From positions 1 through 64,000 of the forward strand of contig VGVV01000008.1 in assembly GCA_016873895.1 (NCBI GenBank): a stretch of 64,000 bases of DNA, read 5' to 3'. Under the pieces are notes generated by a model. That model saw only the letters and a list, made by a program, of their open reading frames with translations. It made no database searches and was not told the origin of the DNA. This stretch comes from Ignavibacteria bacterium. Lineage in GTDB: Bacteria > Bacteroidota > Ignavibacteria > Kapaibacteriales > Kapaibacteriaceae. A program made the position numbers and the translations under genes. How positions within the stretch are numbered: the stretch's first letter is position 1; every line of letters begins with the position of its first letter. Shown here one piece after another: positions 24,473-33,569 of this stretch.

Positions 24473-24561
24473 GTGATTGGTAATTCGTCATTCGTCATTT
24501 GTAATCCGTCATTATGATTCGGCCATCGCTGCTCGGCACTCGGCACTCGCTGCTCGGCACT
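24473..24561 (+). repeat. Two heptanucleotide arrays spanning the start of the lipoprotein gene
   Basis: First array 24473-24514: six units of the GTCATTC/GTAATTC type. Second array 24527-24561: CGCTGCT, CGGCACT twice, CGCTGCT, CGGCACT. The ATG of the next gene (24514) is at the junction, so the second array is translated as codons 5-16 of that protein. Three 7-base units make one 7-residue period, seen as the repeated LLGT in the signal peptide. Confidence 0.85.
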
Positions 24562-25434
24562 CTCCTTCTTGTTTCATGCGCCGCCCCTTACCCGGCGCAG
24601 AAAGCCTTTACGGACGCTGTGCCGAAAGGGGCTAAGCGGGTTACTGTGATTGGTGATCAGCAACGGACGTCGTGGGTTGAGTTTTGGAAGGAATCCAATA
24701 CCGAGCATGCACGGGTTGTTAAGAATGCCATTACCAAGAAACCAGATGCGCTGCTGCTTCTTGGAGATCATGTGTTTTGGTCGTCGTCGAAAGGGGATTG
24801 GGAGTTCTTTGATGAGATCATGCAGCCTGTGCATCAGGCAGGAATTCCGGTGTTCCCGCTGTTTGGGAATCATGAGTATCTCGGTAATACCGAAGTGGGG
24901 ATGCAGAATGTTCAGTCGCGCTTTACGGCTGCTCGCACAACGTGGTATAGGTGGGATGCAGACTCGGTTGCGTATCTGATGTTGAATTCTAACTGGCATG
25001 ATATTGGCCAAGACTCGACAGCGTTGCAGCACGCTTGGTTTGCAGAGCAACTACAGAAGTGCGACGATGATGTAACGATTCGTGTTATTGTGGTTTCTTC
25101 ACATCACCCACCGTTTACGAACTCTTCGGTGGTACATGATGATCAACGGACACGAGATGAATTCGTACCGTTATTTATGAAAACAGCAAAGGGGAGACTC
25201 TGGCTCAGCGGACATTGTCATGCGCTGGAGTTCTTCGAGCGAAATGGAAAGAAGTTTGTGGTTTCAGGTGGCGGTGGTGGACCAAGGCAAAAGCTCTTTA
25301 CAGGGACTGCTGCACGGTATGAAGATCAACTATCAGGTCCTGCAATACGTCCGCTCCATAGTCTGCTGTTGCAGCGCAACGGTGATTCAATGATAGTCAC
25401 TGTGGACTCGCTGACAAACTCTTCCCAACCCTGA
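24514..25434 (+). CDS. Metallophosphoesterase lipoprotein
   Basis: 306 residues. The signal peptide MIRPSLLGTRHSLLGTLLLV ends in a lipobox LVSC, so the protein should be lipid-anchored. The calcineurin-like phosphoesterase motifs are present: GDQQ (first block, with Gln in place of His), LLLGDHVFW, FGNHEY, SSHHPPF and SGHCHALE, which bind two metal ions. Substrate unknown; the family includes purple-acid-phosphatase-like enzymes. The signal-peptide coding region is built from a heptanucleotide array, so this N-terminus is likely a recent invention. Confidence 0.8.
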   Translation: MIRPSLLGTRHSLLGTLLLVSCAAPYPAQKAFTDAVPKGAKRVTVIGDQQRTSWVEFWKESNTEHARVVKNAITKKPDALLLLGDHVFWSSSKGDWEFFDEIMQPVHQAGIPVFPLFGNHEYLGNTEVGMQNVQSRFTAARTTWYRWDADSVAYLMLNSNWHDIGQDSTALQHAWFAEQLQKCDDDVTIRVIVVSSHHPPFTNSSVVHDDQRTRDEFVPLFMKTAKGRLWLSGHCHALEFFERNGKKFVVSGGGGGPRQKLFTGTAARYEDQLSGPAIRPLHSLLLQRNGDSMIVTVDSLTNSSQP

Positions 25435-25558
25435 AGCACGATCACTACACGCATGAATCACTACAACGCATAGCTTGCGTCGTTACTCCTCACTGTTACC
25501 CTTTGTGTGACATTTGAAGTTTGCATTTCATTTGTCATTGGTATTTAGTAATTAACAA

Positions 25559-27853
25559 TCACCGCTTCACCATCATCGTCACAACTCGCTGAGCTCCGCG
25601 CTGTGCGTTCACGACATACGTGCCGGGTGCAAGTGCAGACACATCAAACGTTGCTGCAGCGTGCAGCGAAGCAATGCGCGAACCGAGCATGTTGGAGATG
25701 GTGATTGTTTCAAACGGAACGGACGAGTTGAATGTAACCACATCGGTAGCCGGGTTAGGATAGACCAAGAGATCAGATGCTGCATTGATGTCATGATCAA
25801 CGCTGGTCGTTAAGAGCAATACGACGGTTGAGGCAATAGGCGTGCGTTCTGTTGTATGGTTCTTCGCCATCACGCGAACAGTTTTACCGGGCGCCATGTT
25901 CTCTGCACCGAGTGTGTTGCGGCTTTCGTCCATCATTTGTGTTGCCGGTGTGATAGCAAACATCATCTCGCCAGCAGATGTAGACACGACAAGCTGATTA
26001 TTCTCCACAGTCTTGAGTTGTCCGATAACCATTGTTGAGTTATTCGTTAGCTTCGAGTGGTCGTTACAAGCAGCGTCTACAAGTCCGCGAAGAATCATCT
26101 GCGTTGATTCGTCCACAACCAAGCAAACAAGTCTACCCACGACAAGCTCAGACCAGTCGAGCAGCATCCCGGCATCGTTCGTGATGATCGAGAATGGGGC
26201 TCTCAGCACGTCGCGTGAGCCGTCGGTGGTTGCTACTGTTACAAGTGAATCGTTAACGAAGGTTATCGACCCTGAGACGAGACCAGACTGGAGGCAATCG
26301 ACATAGATCGTTGCGTTAATGATGGTGCCACCATCCTTTGCGTGAGTCGTTAGACCTTCGATTCGCTGACCTACAACGGCCGGACTGAGCGATATGATTT
26401 CGCCACGGCAATTCACAAGCGTAGATGCGCTGTCAACGAGGTAACTGCGCAGCTCGCCCTTGTCGATCAGCACAGCGATCTTGTCTCCATAGAGCGCTGC
26501 AATTGTCCCGCCGATGTAGTTCGACGTGCATGGATCTTGGATGAAGACCATGTCGGCAATGAGAGCCCCTTTGCTGACGCGATAGTAGACTACGAGCGTG
26601 TTACCGAGTTGGATTGCATCTTGGTTGATAGGCAGTCCTGAACAATCAACATACTGTGTTGCCTGGTCGAGGCTGAGATCAAGAGGACCGGTGATGCCCG
26701 TGAATGGATCGAGAGCTTCAATCGTGAGCGATGTGCTGGCCGTACTGAGTACCGTGCCACTCGTAGAAAACGCAAACGGACAATCATCAAGCACGGTCAA
26801 GTGACTTGCCTCAAATGTCCCAGCGTTTTCTATTGCATATCCATCGACGGATTGTCCAACGGCAAGGTCTGCAAACGTGATCTCAAGACGTTGACAATCG
26901 TAGAGTTCCGTGCTGGCGAGCACGGCAACGTCGTAGGTCTGACCATGCGAGGCCACGGTGAGCACGTTACTGTTTATCGCCGTAATTGTCCCACGCACCG
27001 CAATAGGGCAATTCTCTTTCACAAAAGCATACTGCAGGAAGAGCCCCTTGCGTGGCGAGATCAGATAGGAAACAGACATCGGCATGCCAGCGCGCAGGTC
27101 ATCGAGTGTAAGCACGCTGCCGTCACAGCTGTACAACGGCAGTGCGCTGTTACCTGTGATGCCCGTGCCGCGCATAAAGTCGGCGCTCAACGTGAGAACA
27201 AGCGTGTCGATTGTGCTGTCTACCTGCAAATACATCAACGAATCCACAACCTTGATGAACGTACATTCTGCTGACGTTCCTTGCGAGCAGTCGTTGAGTG
27301 TTTGAATTGCGACAGCGCGCGGAGCGTCGAGCGGACCATTCGACCGCACATACACGGGATCGCCTATCTGAAGATCGATCTTTGCGAGCAGGGCCCCGTC
27401 GCATGAGATAATCTGCGACTCGGCGAACACTTGGAAAGAAATGGCGGTGCCGGTCTGTCCAAACTCGGACGGTGCTGTTGTTTCAACATCTACTCGCGAA
27501 TTGCTGATCCCCGTGATGGTTGCCATAACATCGATATGAGGCACACATCCATCAAACTTCACGATCTCTGCCTGCGGGGGATAGATCATGAGTGGCGAAA
27601 GCACGACAAGTGTTGTTACACCTACCTGTACGCTATCAAGAGAGCACCCATCTATGAGTGTCTGTTGCACAATGGAGATGTCGCGTGTGCTCACGGCACT
27701 GTCGTTGTCGTACTCTTCAACGGTGATACGCATTGGCGATACCGCCAGTAACTTGCCGTAGACGGTAATGCCGGGTGCTGTGGTGTCGCGCTGCGCATGT
27801 AGCGTTACAGCTGAGAGCACAACGAACGCGAATGAAATTACAAAACGCAGCAT
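25559..27853 (-). CDS. Secreted multi-module OB-fold (DUF5666-like) protein with T9SS sorting domain
   Basis: 764 residues: signal peptide ending TLHAQ, then six or seven modules of about 95 residues. Each runs 'GTI..I....LTV....G..YDV.V...T.LYDC....ITFADLAVGQSV.G', as in DUF5666 domains, and carries one cysteine after the Thr/Leu strand (e.g. IISCDG, LYSCDG, LYDCQ, YVDCSG, LVNCRG) and one at its end (e.g. NDCSQ, KENCPI, DDCPF), suggesting one disulfide per module or between neighbours. The C-terminus is a sorting domain (DLLVYPNPATDVVTF ... APGTYVVNAQRG). Function unknown. Confidence 0.65.
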   Translation of the reverse strand: MLRFVISFAFVVLSAVTLHAQRDTTAPGITVYGKLLAVSPMRITVEEYDNDSAVSTRDISIVQQTLIDGCSLDSVQVGVTTLVVLSPLMIYPPQAEIVKFDGCVPHIDVMATITGISNSRVDVETTAPSEFGQTGTAISFQVFAESQIISCDGALLAKIDLQIGDPVYVRSNGPLDAPRAVAIQTLNDCSQGTSAECTFIKVVDSLMYLQVDSTIDTLVLTLSADFMRGTGITGNSALPLYSCDGSVLTLDDLRAGMPMSVSYLISPRKGLFLQYAFVKENCPIAVRGTITAINSNVLTVASHGQTYDVAVLASTELYDCQRLEITFADLAVGQSVDGYAIENAGTFEASHLTVLDDCPFAFSTSGTVLSTASTSLTIEALDPFTGITGPLDLSLDQATQYVDCSGLPINQDAIQLGNTLVVYYRVSKGALIADMVFIQDPCTSNYIGGTIAALYGDKIAVLIDKGELRSYLVDSASTLVNCRGEIISLSPAVVGQRIEGLTTHAKDGGTIINATIYVDCLQSGLVSGSITFVNDSLVTVATTDGSRDVLRAPFSIITNDAGMLLDWSELVVGRLVCLVVDESTQMILRGLVDAACNDHSKLTNNSTMVIGQLKTVENNQLVVSTSAGEMMFAITPATQMMDESRNTLGAENMAPGKTVRVMAKNHTTERTPIASTVVLLLTTSVDHDINAASDLLVYPNPATDVVTFNSSVPFETITISNMLGSRIASLHAAATFDVSALAPGTYVVNAQRGAQRVVTMMVKR

Positions 27854-27999
27854 CTTGGCGTCTTTCTGCAGTGGTGTCGTGTATTATTAAACACTTTGAC
27901 AGAACAACGGGCCAATAAGATCCCCAGCCAATATATTGCGAAGGTTCTATATATTCAAACTATTTGTCTGTCTATTTTCTTCATCTGAGAGATCCCTTG

Positions 28000-29052
28000 A
28001 TGCAGGTATTGTACGTATTGTGTCTAGTGAGCGCCATTACGCTGTCGGCTCGAACTGATACCTGCGGTTCATGCGTTTTCCCATGCAAGCGGACTCAGGA
28101 CGAGCTATTTACAATTCGGCTCACTGGGAGCAGACCTGACCCAGTCAAAACGTATCTACGTATTGAACGGGACACCCTTTGGCGCGGTGGAGAAATAGTT
28201 CAGGCATTGCGATTCAGCGGGACTGCAGGTCGTGAGTGCCATGATACTGTTATTGTTACAAGCCATGTAAGTAATGTGGTCCTTGGAAAGACACTCGGGA
28301 AGGTCCCGCCGCTATATATGCCTATAGCACCCGTTGCAGAGTATCAGCTTCTCATCGAGCCCCCTGTTAGAAATTCGTTTTTTGAGGTTGGTCCATGGGT
28401 AGGATATGTAGGGCCGGATTCATCAAAATCTCCACGAATTGGAATACCCGATGTGGCCTATGGCGTTGAGGCACTCTACGCACCCTTTGGAAGTCTGCTC
28501 GGTGAAAAGCTAGCGCTTGCCTTTGGAGGAGGCTTCTTCTTCGAAGATGGTCGCATGCGATTGCCTGTCATGGGACACCTTCGGTACTCTTTTGTTACGC
28601 CGACGCGCAAGGAGTCTATGCAGTACATTCCTAATGCATGCACCTTTGATTGCGGGGCTATTGCCGGACTCGACACAATAGCGGCTCCAGAGGGAGCTGT
28701 GCGGCGTGAGGGCCCAGACAGTGTGGACCGTTCAGCGATCTTGCTTCGTCAGACAGTGATTGAGTATCCTAAGCATGCGCCATATGTGTTCGTCGAAGGT
28801 GGCCCGATATTCAACGGACCGTTTGAAGGTTCGGACGCTCGGCCATCTGTTAACCCAGAGGAATACAGTCAATACCAAGTTGGAGCAGGTGGGGGCATCC
28901 CCATCACGACATGGCTGCATGCTCAGCTGGCATATCGATTTATGCGACTGAACCTACGCACCCCATGCGAGAGTTGTAACGATGTGTATCAAGTCAATAC
29001 CAATAGTGTGCATTCAGTGTTGTTACGAATCATGATAACGTGGGGGTGGTAA
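28000..29052 (+). CDS. Putative outer-membrane beta-barrel protein
   Basis: 350 residues: signal peptide MQVLYVLCLVSAITLSA, a Cys-rich start (DTCGSCVFPCK), an Ig-like region to about 110, then a barrel-like region of alternating strands (FFEVGPWVGYVG, LALAFGGGFFFEDG, APYVFVEGGPIF) ending in a terminal aromatic residue (ITWGW), as barrel proteins do. First gene of a co-oriented set of exported proteins; its TAA overlaps the next ATG (TAATG). The ATG at 28000 is chosen over 27964 because it gives a clean signal peptide. Confidence 0.55.
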   Translation: MQVLYVLCLVSAITLSARTDTCGSCVFPCKRTQDELFTIRLTGSRPDPVKTYLRIERDTLWRGGEIVQALRFSGTAGRECHDTVIVTSHVSNVVLGKTLGKVPPLYMPIAPVAEYQLLIEPPVRNSFFEVGPWVGYVGPDSSKSPRIGIPDVAYGVEALYAPFGSLLGEKLALAFGGGFFFEDGRMRLPVMGHLRYSFVTPTRKESMQYIPNACTFDCGAIAGLDTIAAPEGAVRREGPDSVDRSAILLRQTVIEYPKHAPYVFVEGGPIFNGPFEGSDARPSVNPEEYSQYQVGAGGGIPITTWLHAQLAYRFMRLNLRTPCESCNDVYQVNTNSVHSVLLRIMITWGW

Positions 29053-30998
29053 TGAAGAATCGTCTGCATCTCGTTCTCATCGCAGTCATCCTGTTCATTG
29101 CCGGATCATGTCAGGTACCATTCTCGCCTGAGGATCTCACTGTTGGACGCACGGTAACCGTTGAAGTAATCAAAGAACCAACTACCCCTGTGAAAGGGGC
29201 TTCTGTTGCATGGCAAAAGCTAACTGGCGCAAGTGCGCCATTAGGAGGTGTTGTGCGCACGGGTAACGATGGTAGCGCCGAATTCACGGTCCCCAATGTT
29301 TCCCTCACGCGTGATACGGTAGGGATGGTTGTCACGATGCCGCCCGATCCGGATCTCTCAGGCATTGATCCAATCAGACTCCAGTATGCAGTCTGCAACG
29401 ACACTACAATCACCTTGCGCGTGCAACCTGTGATTGCATGTGGTACGCTGAACTACGTTGATTCCTTTGCCATGCAAGCATGTCCTGCGGAAGGGGCTGA
29501 TGAGCAGAAGATCTGCAAGATCTATCCAACGAATTGTCCAGCGGGTGTGACGTTTACAGCAAGTGCATCCACGAGTGGACCCTTCACAATCACGACCACT
29601 GCGACTGGCACAACACAATCAATACTTGAGTTATGTGTCACCTACCGTCCACCAGCAGGTGCAGCGGCAGGCAGTGTTGACGCAACCTCATTTACGGTGC
29701 GTGGTACCAATCTCAGTGGAACGACAGTCTTCCTGCTTACGGCAACAGCAAAGGGTACCGTTAACTGCAGCACATGTGAATGTCCTGTTGTGCCAGACAC
29801 AAGCGATCCTCTCGGAACCTACTGCGTCAACACCACAATAGACACCGTCATCTCACTCTCTAAACTCTTGCCTGCCTTCAACCTGGATGCAGGCTGCGAG
29901 GCGGAGTTTGAACTTGTTGCTGGTTCTACCTCTGTGTTTGATCCAGAGGCCAGGTTCGTCTTGCGCGGCGGACAGAAGTTTCCTGATCTGGCTGTGCGTA
30001 TCACGCCAACTCAGACGGGCCAGTTTAGCACGACGCTTCGGTACAGCGTGACGGTTCGCAACCTTGCAACTGACAAAACGCAGCAGTGTCCGGACGAGCT
30101 CGTGATAGGAACTCAGATCAACGTGATCACCGGATCGTGTCAGATCGTGCGGCGTCAGGTTGGCCCCCTTCGTAAATGTGTGTACAATGACTCGTCAACA
30201 GTAGACAGCATCGAGATACGCAACACGGGGCGGTGTCTAATCACGATCAATGCTACAAGCAAGAGCGCGCTCTTTACGGTATCGCCTGGTTCGCTGCAGC
30301 TTGCAGCAGGACAAACCAGATACGTCTACGTGCGCTTTGCCGCTCAGCGCAGGGATTGGGATGCCAACCCGATGCAGCCGCGTGGAGCCCTCGGAGAGAA
30401 GGACTTCCGAGGTCAGATCGAAATAGCCGGATGCGACCTGCCATCGTCAATTGATGTGGATGGTATTGCCACTGTGCAGTGCAACACGTTCAAGTATCAG
30501 TGTTTACGACAGTTCCGACCACTCGGATATGAAAGTGTCTATGCCGAGAGTGTGGAGCTTCTAGATCAGAAAGCACAGATACTGTACCAGAATGACAACC
30601 AGCGATTTCAAGTATTTGACATCTATGCGCAGAGTATCTCTCAAGTTGGAGGCGCCTATGCCGTTACCTTGGCAAGTGGCAGCAACCTCTTTGGTCAGGC
30701 ATATGGAGTGTTCTATCGCGTAGCAACGGGATTTTCTGTTTTGCCGGGGCAAAATATCTGTGATACGTATCCAGTGTTGGCACAGACCATATGTGGAAAT
30801 GCGAAATCTGGAGTCTCCTCTGGAACGCAAACGCTTAGTGGTCTGCAGCAGGGTGATGTTATTCTCTATGTTAAGCAAGGGTCGAACGGCAAGCAATGTG
30901 CCCTTATTTGGATACAGTCGATTGGTCCTGATAGACCCGGGTCGGTTGCACTGCCACAGGTTTGTTTAGAAATATGCCATCGAGTGTTCAACTTATGA
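29052..30998 (+). CDS. Large lipoprotein with Ig-like (choice-of-anchor D-type) domains
   Basis: 648 residues starting MKNRLHLVLIAVILFIAGSC, with lipobox IAGSC. A carboxypeptidase-regulatory-like segment (VKGASVAWQKL...TGNDGSAEFTVP) is followed by cysteine-rich Ig-like domains; one includes VDSIEIRNTGRCLITINA, the signature of DUF1573/choice-of-anchor D modules. More than 25 cysteines imply multiple disulfides and a periplasmic or surface location. The TAATG start overlap with the previous gene and ATGA overlap with the next show tight coupling. Function unknown. Confidence 0.6.
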   Translation: MKNRLHLVLIAVILFIAGSCQVPFSPEDLTVGRTVTVEVIKEPTTPVKGASVAWQKLTGASAPLGGVVRTGNDGSAEFTVPNVSLTRDTVGMVVTMPPDPDLSGIDPIRLQYAVCNDTTITLRVQPVIACGTLNYVDSFAMQACPAEGADEQKICKIYPTNCPAGVTFTASASTSGPFTITTTATGTTQSILELCVTYRPPAGAAAGSVDATSFTVRGTNLSGTTVFLLTATAKGTVNCSTCECPVVPDTSDPLGTYCVNTTIDTVISLSKLLPAFNLDAGCEAEFELVAGSTSVFDPEARFVLRGGQKFPDLAVRITPTQTGQFSTTLRYSVTVRNLATDKTQQCPDELVIGTQINVITGSCQIVRRQVGPLRKCVYNDSSTVDSIEIRNTGRCLITINATSKSALFTVSPGSLQLAAGQTRYVYVRFAAQRRDWDANPMQPRGALGEKDFRGQIEIAGCDLPSSIDVDGIATVQCNTFKYQCLRQFRPLGYESVYAESVELLDQKAQILYQNDNQRFQVFDIYAQSISQVGGAYAVTLASGSNLFGQAYGVFYRVATGFSVLPGQNICDTYPVLAQTICGNAKSGVSSGTQTLSGLQQGDVILYVKQGSNGKQCALIWIQSIGPDRPGSVALPQVCLEICHRVFNL

Positions 30999-33061
30999 GA
31001 GCCGTACTGCTATTTTTCTTGGCTTATGTGTCGCTGCGCGCAGACAGTTCAATTGTATATCCAGACCAAAGCCTTAATGGAGCTTTAGATGTGTATGCGC
31101 TCTCGTATCGGATATTAGGTGATGCCCATGAAGTATGGTTGACCCTTGCAACATCGGCAAGTGAGAACGGCAAGCGTGTACTTGCACGTGTTAGTTGTAA
31201 AGAAAATGGATTTTCAACTCCAGAGATCATTCAGAATGAAATGCTCAATCATTCGGATGCAGTATATAATGGTGTCCCAGCCTTTCATCCTTGTGATGCA
31301 ACCAGAGTAGTCTTTGTCTCTGATAGACCCCGACCGGGGTCTACGAGAAGATCCAACGATTTATATATAGCAATCGAACAGACAGATAATATCTGGAAAA
31401 CAGAACCATTGCCCTTCAATACCGACTCATGGGAGGACACACCAGCATTTGGTACACTGAATACAACGCTGTACTTCGCTTCTGACAGACGTAAACCAGG
31501 GTCAGGGGCAGCAGATATTTACATGTCACATTACAATGGGCAATCTTGGTCAGAGCCGGTACTGCTTGAATCAATCTGCAGTGTAAACGATCATGAGTCA
31601 TCTCCATACGTTGTTGGTAATACAATGTACTTCTGTTCAAACAGAAATGGTGACGAAGACATTTACACTGTATCGCTTGATCCATTAAGTGGACTTCCAA
31701 TCGGTAACGCTCGGCTACTGGAGCTTTCAGGTGTTAATACTCGTGGAAGCAATGAGCTCCATCCAGTCGTTACTCCGGGGGGAGAGTTCATCATGTTTTC
31801 AAGTGATCGAGCTATAGATGGTGTAAAGCATTACCGAATGTATTATCGCCGTATTGATAATGCGGCGACGCCCGTGTTAAATCTGCATGTAACTGCCCGC
31901 ACTTTGGTGCGTGACCCAGATAAGATCAAATACTTTGGGAAGTTAGATTCAATTTTTTCGCAGAGTTCTACCTTAAGAATTCGCGATCTCAATCGTGATA
32001 CTACATACTTCTGCATGACTGATGAGGAGGGTACATTGCGCCGTAAAGTCGGCAGGATAGTGGTTGCAGAGCATCCCAGTGCTGATACGCGAACGAGGCG
32101 GTATGAGATTCAGGCTGTGAACGCCCCTTGGGGATTTGCTAGCACAATTGACACTCTTATGATTGTGATGAGCGGCTGCGATAGAGAGCTAGATCATACG
32201 ATCTATCTCATTGATACAACAGAACGCAAGCTAACGTGCAACTTCAGTTTTCGAACGTTCAACGTGCCTTTCTTTGTAACAACGTACTGGTGTCCAACTA
32301 CTAGGAAGTATCGACAGTATACTCCATGTACCTCATTGTTTACCGATGATCTGCCGTGTGAAAGGCTCCCTCAGCCAGATTATTGCCTAACTAATGAGGC
32401 GTTTACATATCGGTTCGAACCGGCGCGACTCATCCGAACACTGCGATCTGTAGAAAACTGCGTCGACTATAATGAGTTTGCAGATAGCGGCTCTGTATGG
32501 TCAGACCTTGTTGACAGAAACATCGATCATATGCGTGATGAAGTCAGTAGCGCTCTATCTGATCAGTGTGTACAAAATGCCATTCAGGCGGGCTTGCAGG
32601 TGGAGCTTACCTATGTTGGCACTACCGACGATAGATCGATACGAACCAACTGCATGTACACTGGGCGTGACTTCGATTATGTACATTCGTTTGCACCTCA
32701 TATTCAAGTTGATTCCTCTATCAGGCCCTATATACAGACGGGGCAACATTTTAATGCTGGTGGATATGGTGGTAGATCTGGAGGTAATCAGTTATTGAGC
32801 GACCTACGATCTTTATACTTCGCAATCTTGTTTGATAATCTCTGTCGCAAGACAATACCATTGTACAAAGAGTATCAGCGACAGGGCAATTTGACTATCC
32901 GTTCTCGGGGCGAAGCCATCGACACACGAAACTTGCCGTACTCGCTAAAGCGTGCTGCAGGAATAGAGATCCGCGTACCAATGTACACTCAGCATTTTGC
33001 CGGTATGAAACCTGTCCCTGGTAAGTCTGTATACCTCTGTACGGACGAGCTTTGCCGCTAA
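30995..33061 (+). CDS. Secreted PD40/TolB-like propeller protein
   Basis: 688 residues from the ATG that overlaps the previous TGA (ATGA); the peptide MRAVLLFFLAYVSLRA is a good signal sequence. At least four PD40-type blades are visible: RVVFVSDRPRPGSTRRSNDL, TLYFASDRRKPGSGAADIYM, TMYFCSNRNGDEDIY, FIMFSSDRAIDGVKHYRMYY. The remaining ~400 residues include a carboxypeptidase-regulatory-like stretch and an unrecognised Cys-containing C-terminal domain. In FCB bacteria such propellers often accompany OmpA domains; no clear OmpA motif is seen here. Confidence 0.6.
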   Translation: MRAVLLFFLAYVSLRADSSIVYPDQSLNGALDVYALSYRILGDAHEVWLTLATSASENGKRVLARVSCKENGFSTPEIIQNEMLNHSDAVYNGVPAFHPCDATRVVFVSDRPRPGSTRRSNDLYIAIEQTDNIWKTEPLPFNTDSWEDTPAFGTLNTTLYFASDRRKPGSGAADIYMSHYNGQSWSEPVLLESICSVNDHESSPYVVGNTMYFCSNRNGDEDIYTVSLDPLSGLPIGNARLLELSGVNTRGSNELHPVVTPGGEFIMFSSDRAIDGVKHYRMYYRRIDNAATPVLNLHVTARTLVRDPDKIKYFGKLDSIFSQSSTLRIRDLNRDTTYFCMTDEEGTLRRKVGRIVVAEHPSADTRTRRYEIQAVNAPWGFASTIDTLMIVMSGCDRELDHTIYLIDTTERKLTCNFSFRTFNVPFFVTTYWCPTTRKYRQYTPCTSLFTDDLPCERLPQPDYCLTNEAFTYRFEPARLIRTLRSVENCVDYNEFADSGSVWSDLVDRNIDHMRDEVSSALSDQCVQNAIQAGLQVELTYVGTTDDRSIRTNCMYTGRDFDYVHSFAPHIQVDSSIRPYIQTGQHFNAGGYGGRSGGNQLLSDLRSLYFAILFDNLCRKTIPLYKEYQRQGNLTIRSRGEAIDTRNLPYSLKRAAGIEIRVPMYTQHFAGMKPVPGKSVYLCTDELCR

Positions 33062-33138
33062 CGCAATACTCAACCGAGACATATATCAGTTTGCCCTCAT
33101 CATCATCGGCGTTGATTTAAATCAGTAGTTTTGATGCT

Positions 33139-33566
33139 ATGATTTCATAGTTCTTTACGGTACTCATATGCCTCGGACTCTGGGTAGGTAGCGTTGATGC
33201 TACGTCGCAGGTATATGAGGTGTCACTTACCTACACCTATGCAAGTGCACCAGACTATCCTGGCGTTGCAATTACTCGCATGTTCGCTGTTGTGCCAGAC
33301 GACCAGGACAAAGATCTGGTAACGTTGTACGGGTTTTTGGCACGCGGACCTATAGCTATCAGGTCTATCAAGCTGGCACCCCAAAATGGGAGGTTGGTGT
33401 AGAGTATTTTATCGATGGTAGGTGTCAGCACTACGTTTCTAACGGACAGTTGGTGCTGCCGCAGCAGTTACATCAGGGAATTGAGTTCGAAGAGACGTAC
33501 AACGAGCACATCACGACGTGTCCGGTAACGATGTTCTTTTACGGTCAAACGGGAGCGTATGAATAG
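33139..33566 (+). pseudogene. Broken 5' region of an exported-protein gene
   Basis: Starting at ATG 33139, the frame reads MIS, then TAG (33148-33150), then a signal-peptide-like FFTVLICLGLWVGSVDA and coding-quality sequence to LVTLYG. At a GGGTTTTT run near 33330 it must shift by one base (one G missing) to continue VFGTRTYSYQVYQAGTPKW ... FFYGQTGAYE, then meets TAG at 33564. That last frame is the same as the long frame starting at 33570, so all this may once have been the N-terminus of the next protein. It contains two amber codons and one frameshift. Confidence 0.5.
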
Positions 33567-33569
33567 CCG

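Noticed and set aside
32405..32425. T-loop-like CGGTTCGAACCGG suggesting a tRNA
   Set aside because: It lies inside the PD40 protein gene, is simply a palindrome, and no acceptor or anticodon stems can be drawn around it.
33325..33345. Programmed -1 frameshift at GGGTTTTT
   Set aside because: The run is not in the X-XXY-YYZ phase for a canonical slippery heptamer and upstream and downstream amber codons also block the frame; mutation or base-calling error is simpler.
33139..33566. TAG recoding (two in-frame amber codons)
   Set aside because: Other genes in the window end properly with TAG (four-helix-bundle and beta-helix genes), and one frameshift is needed as well.
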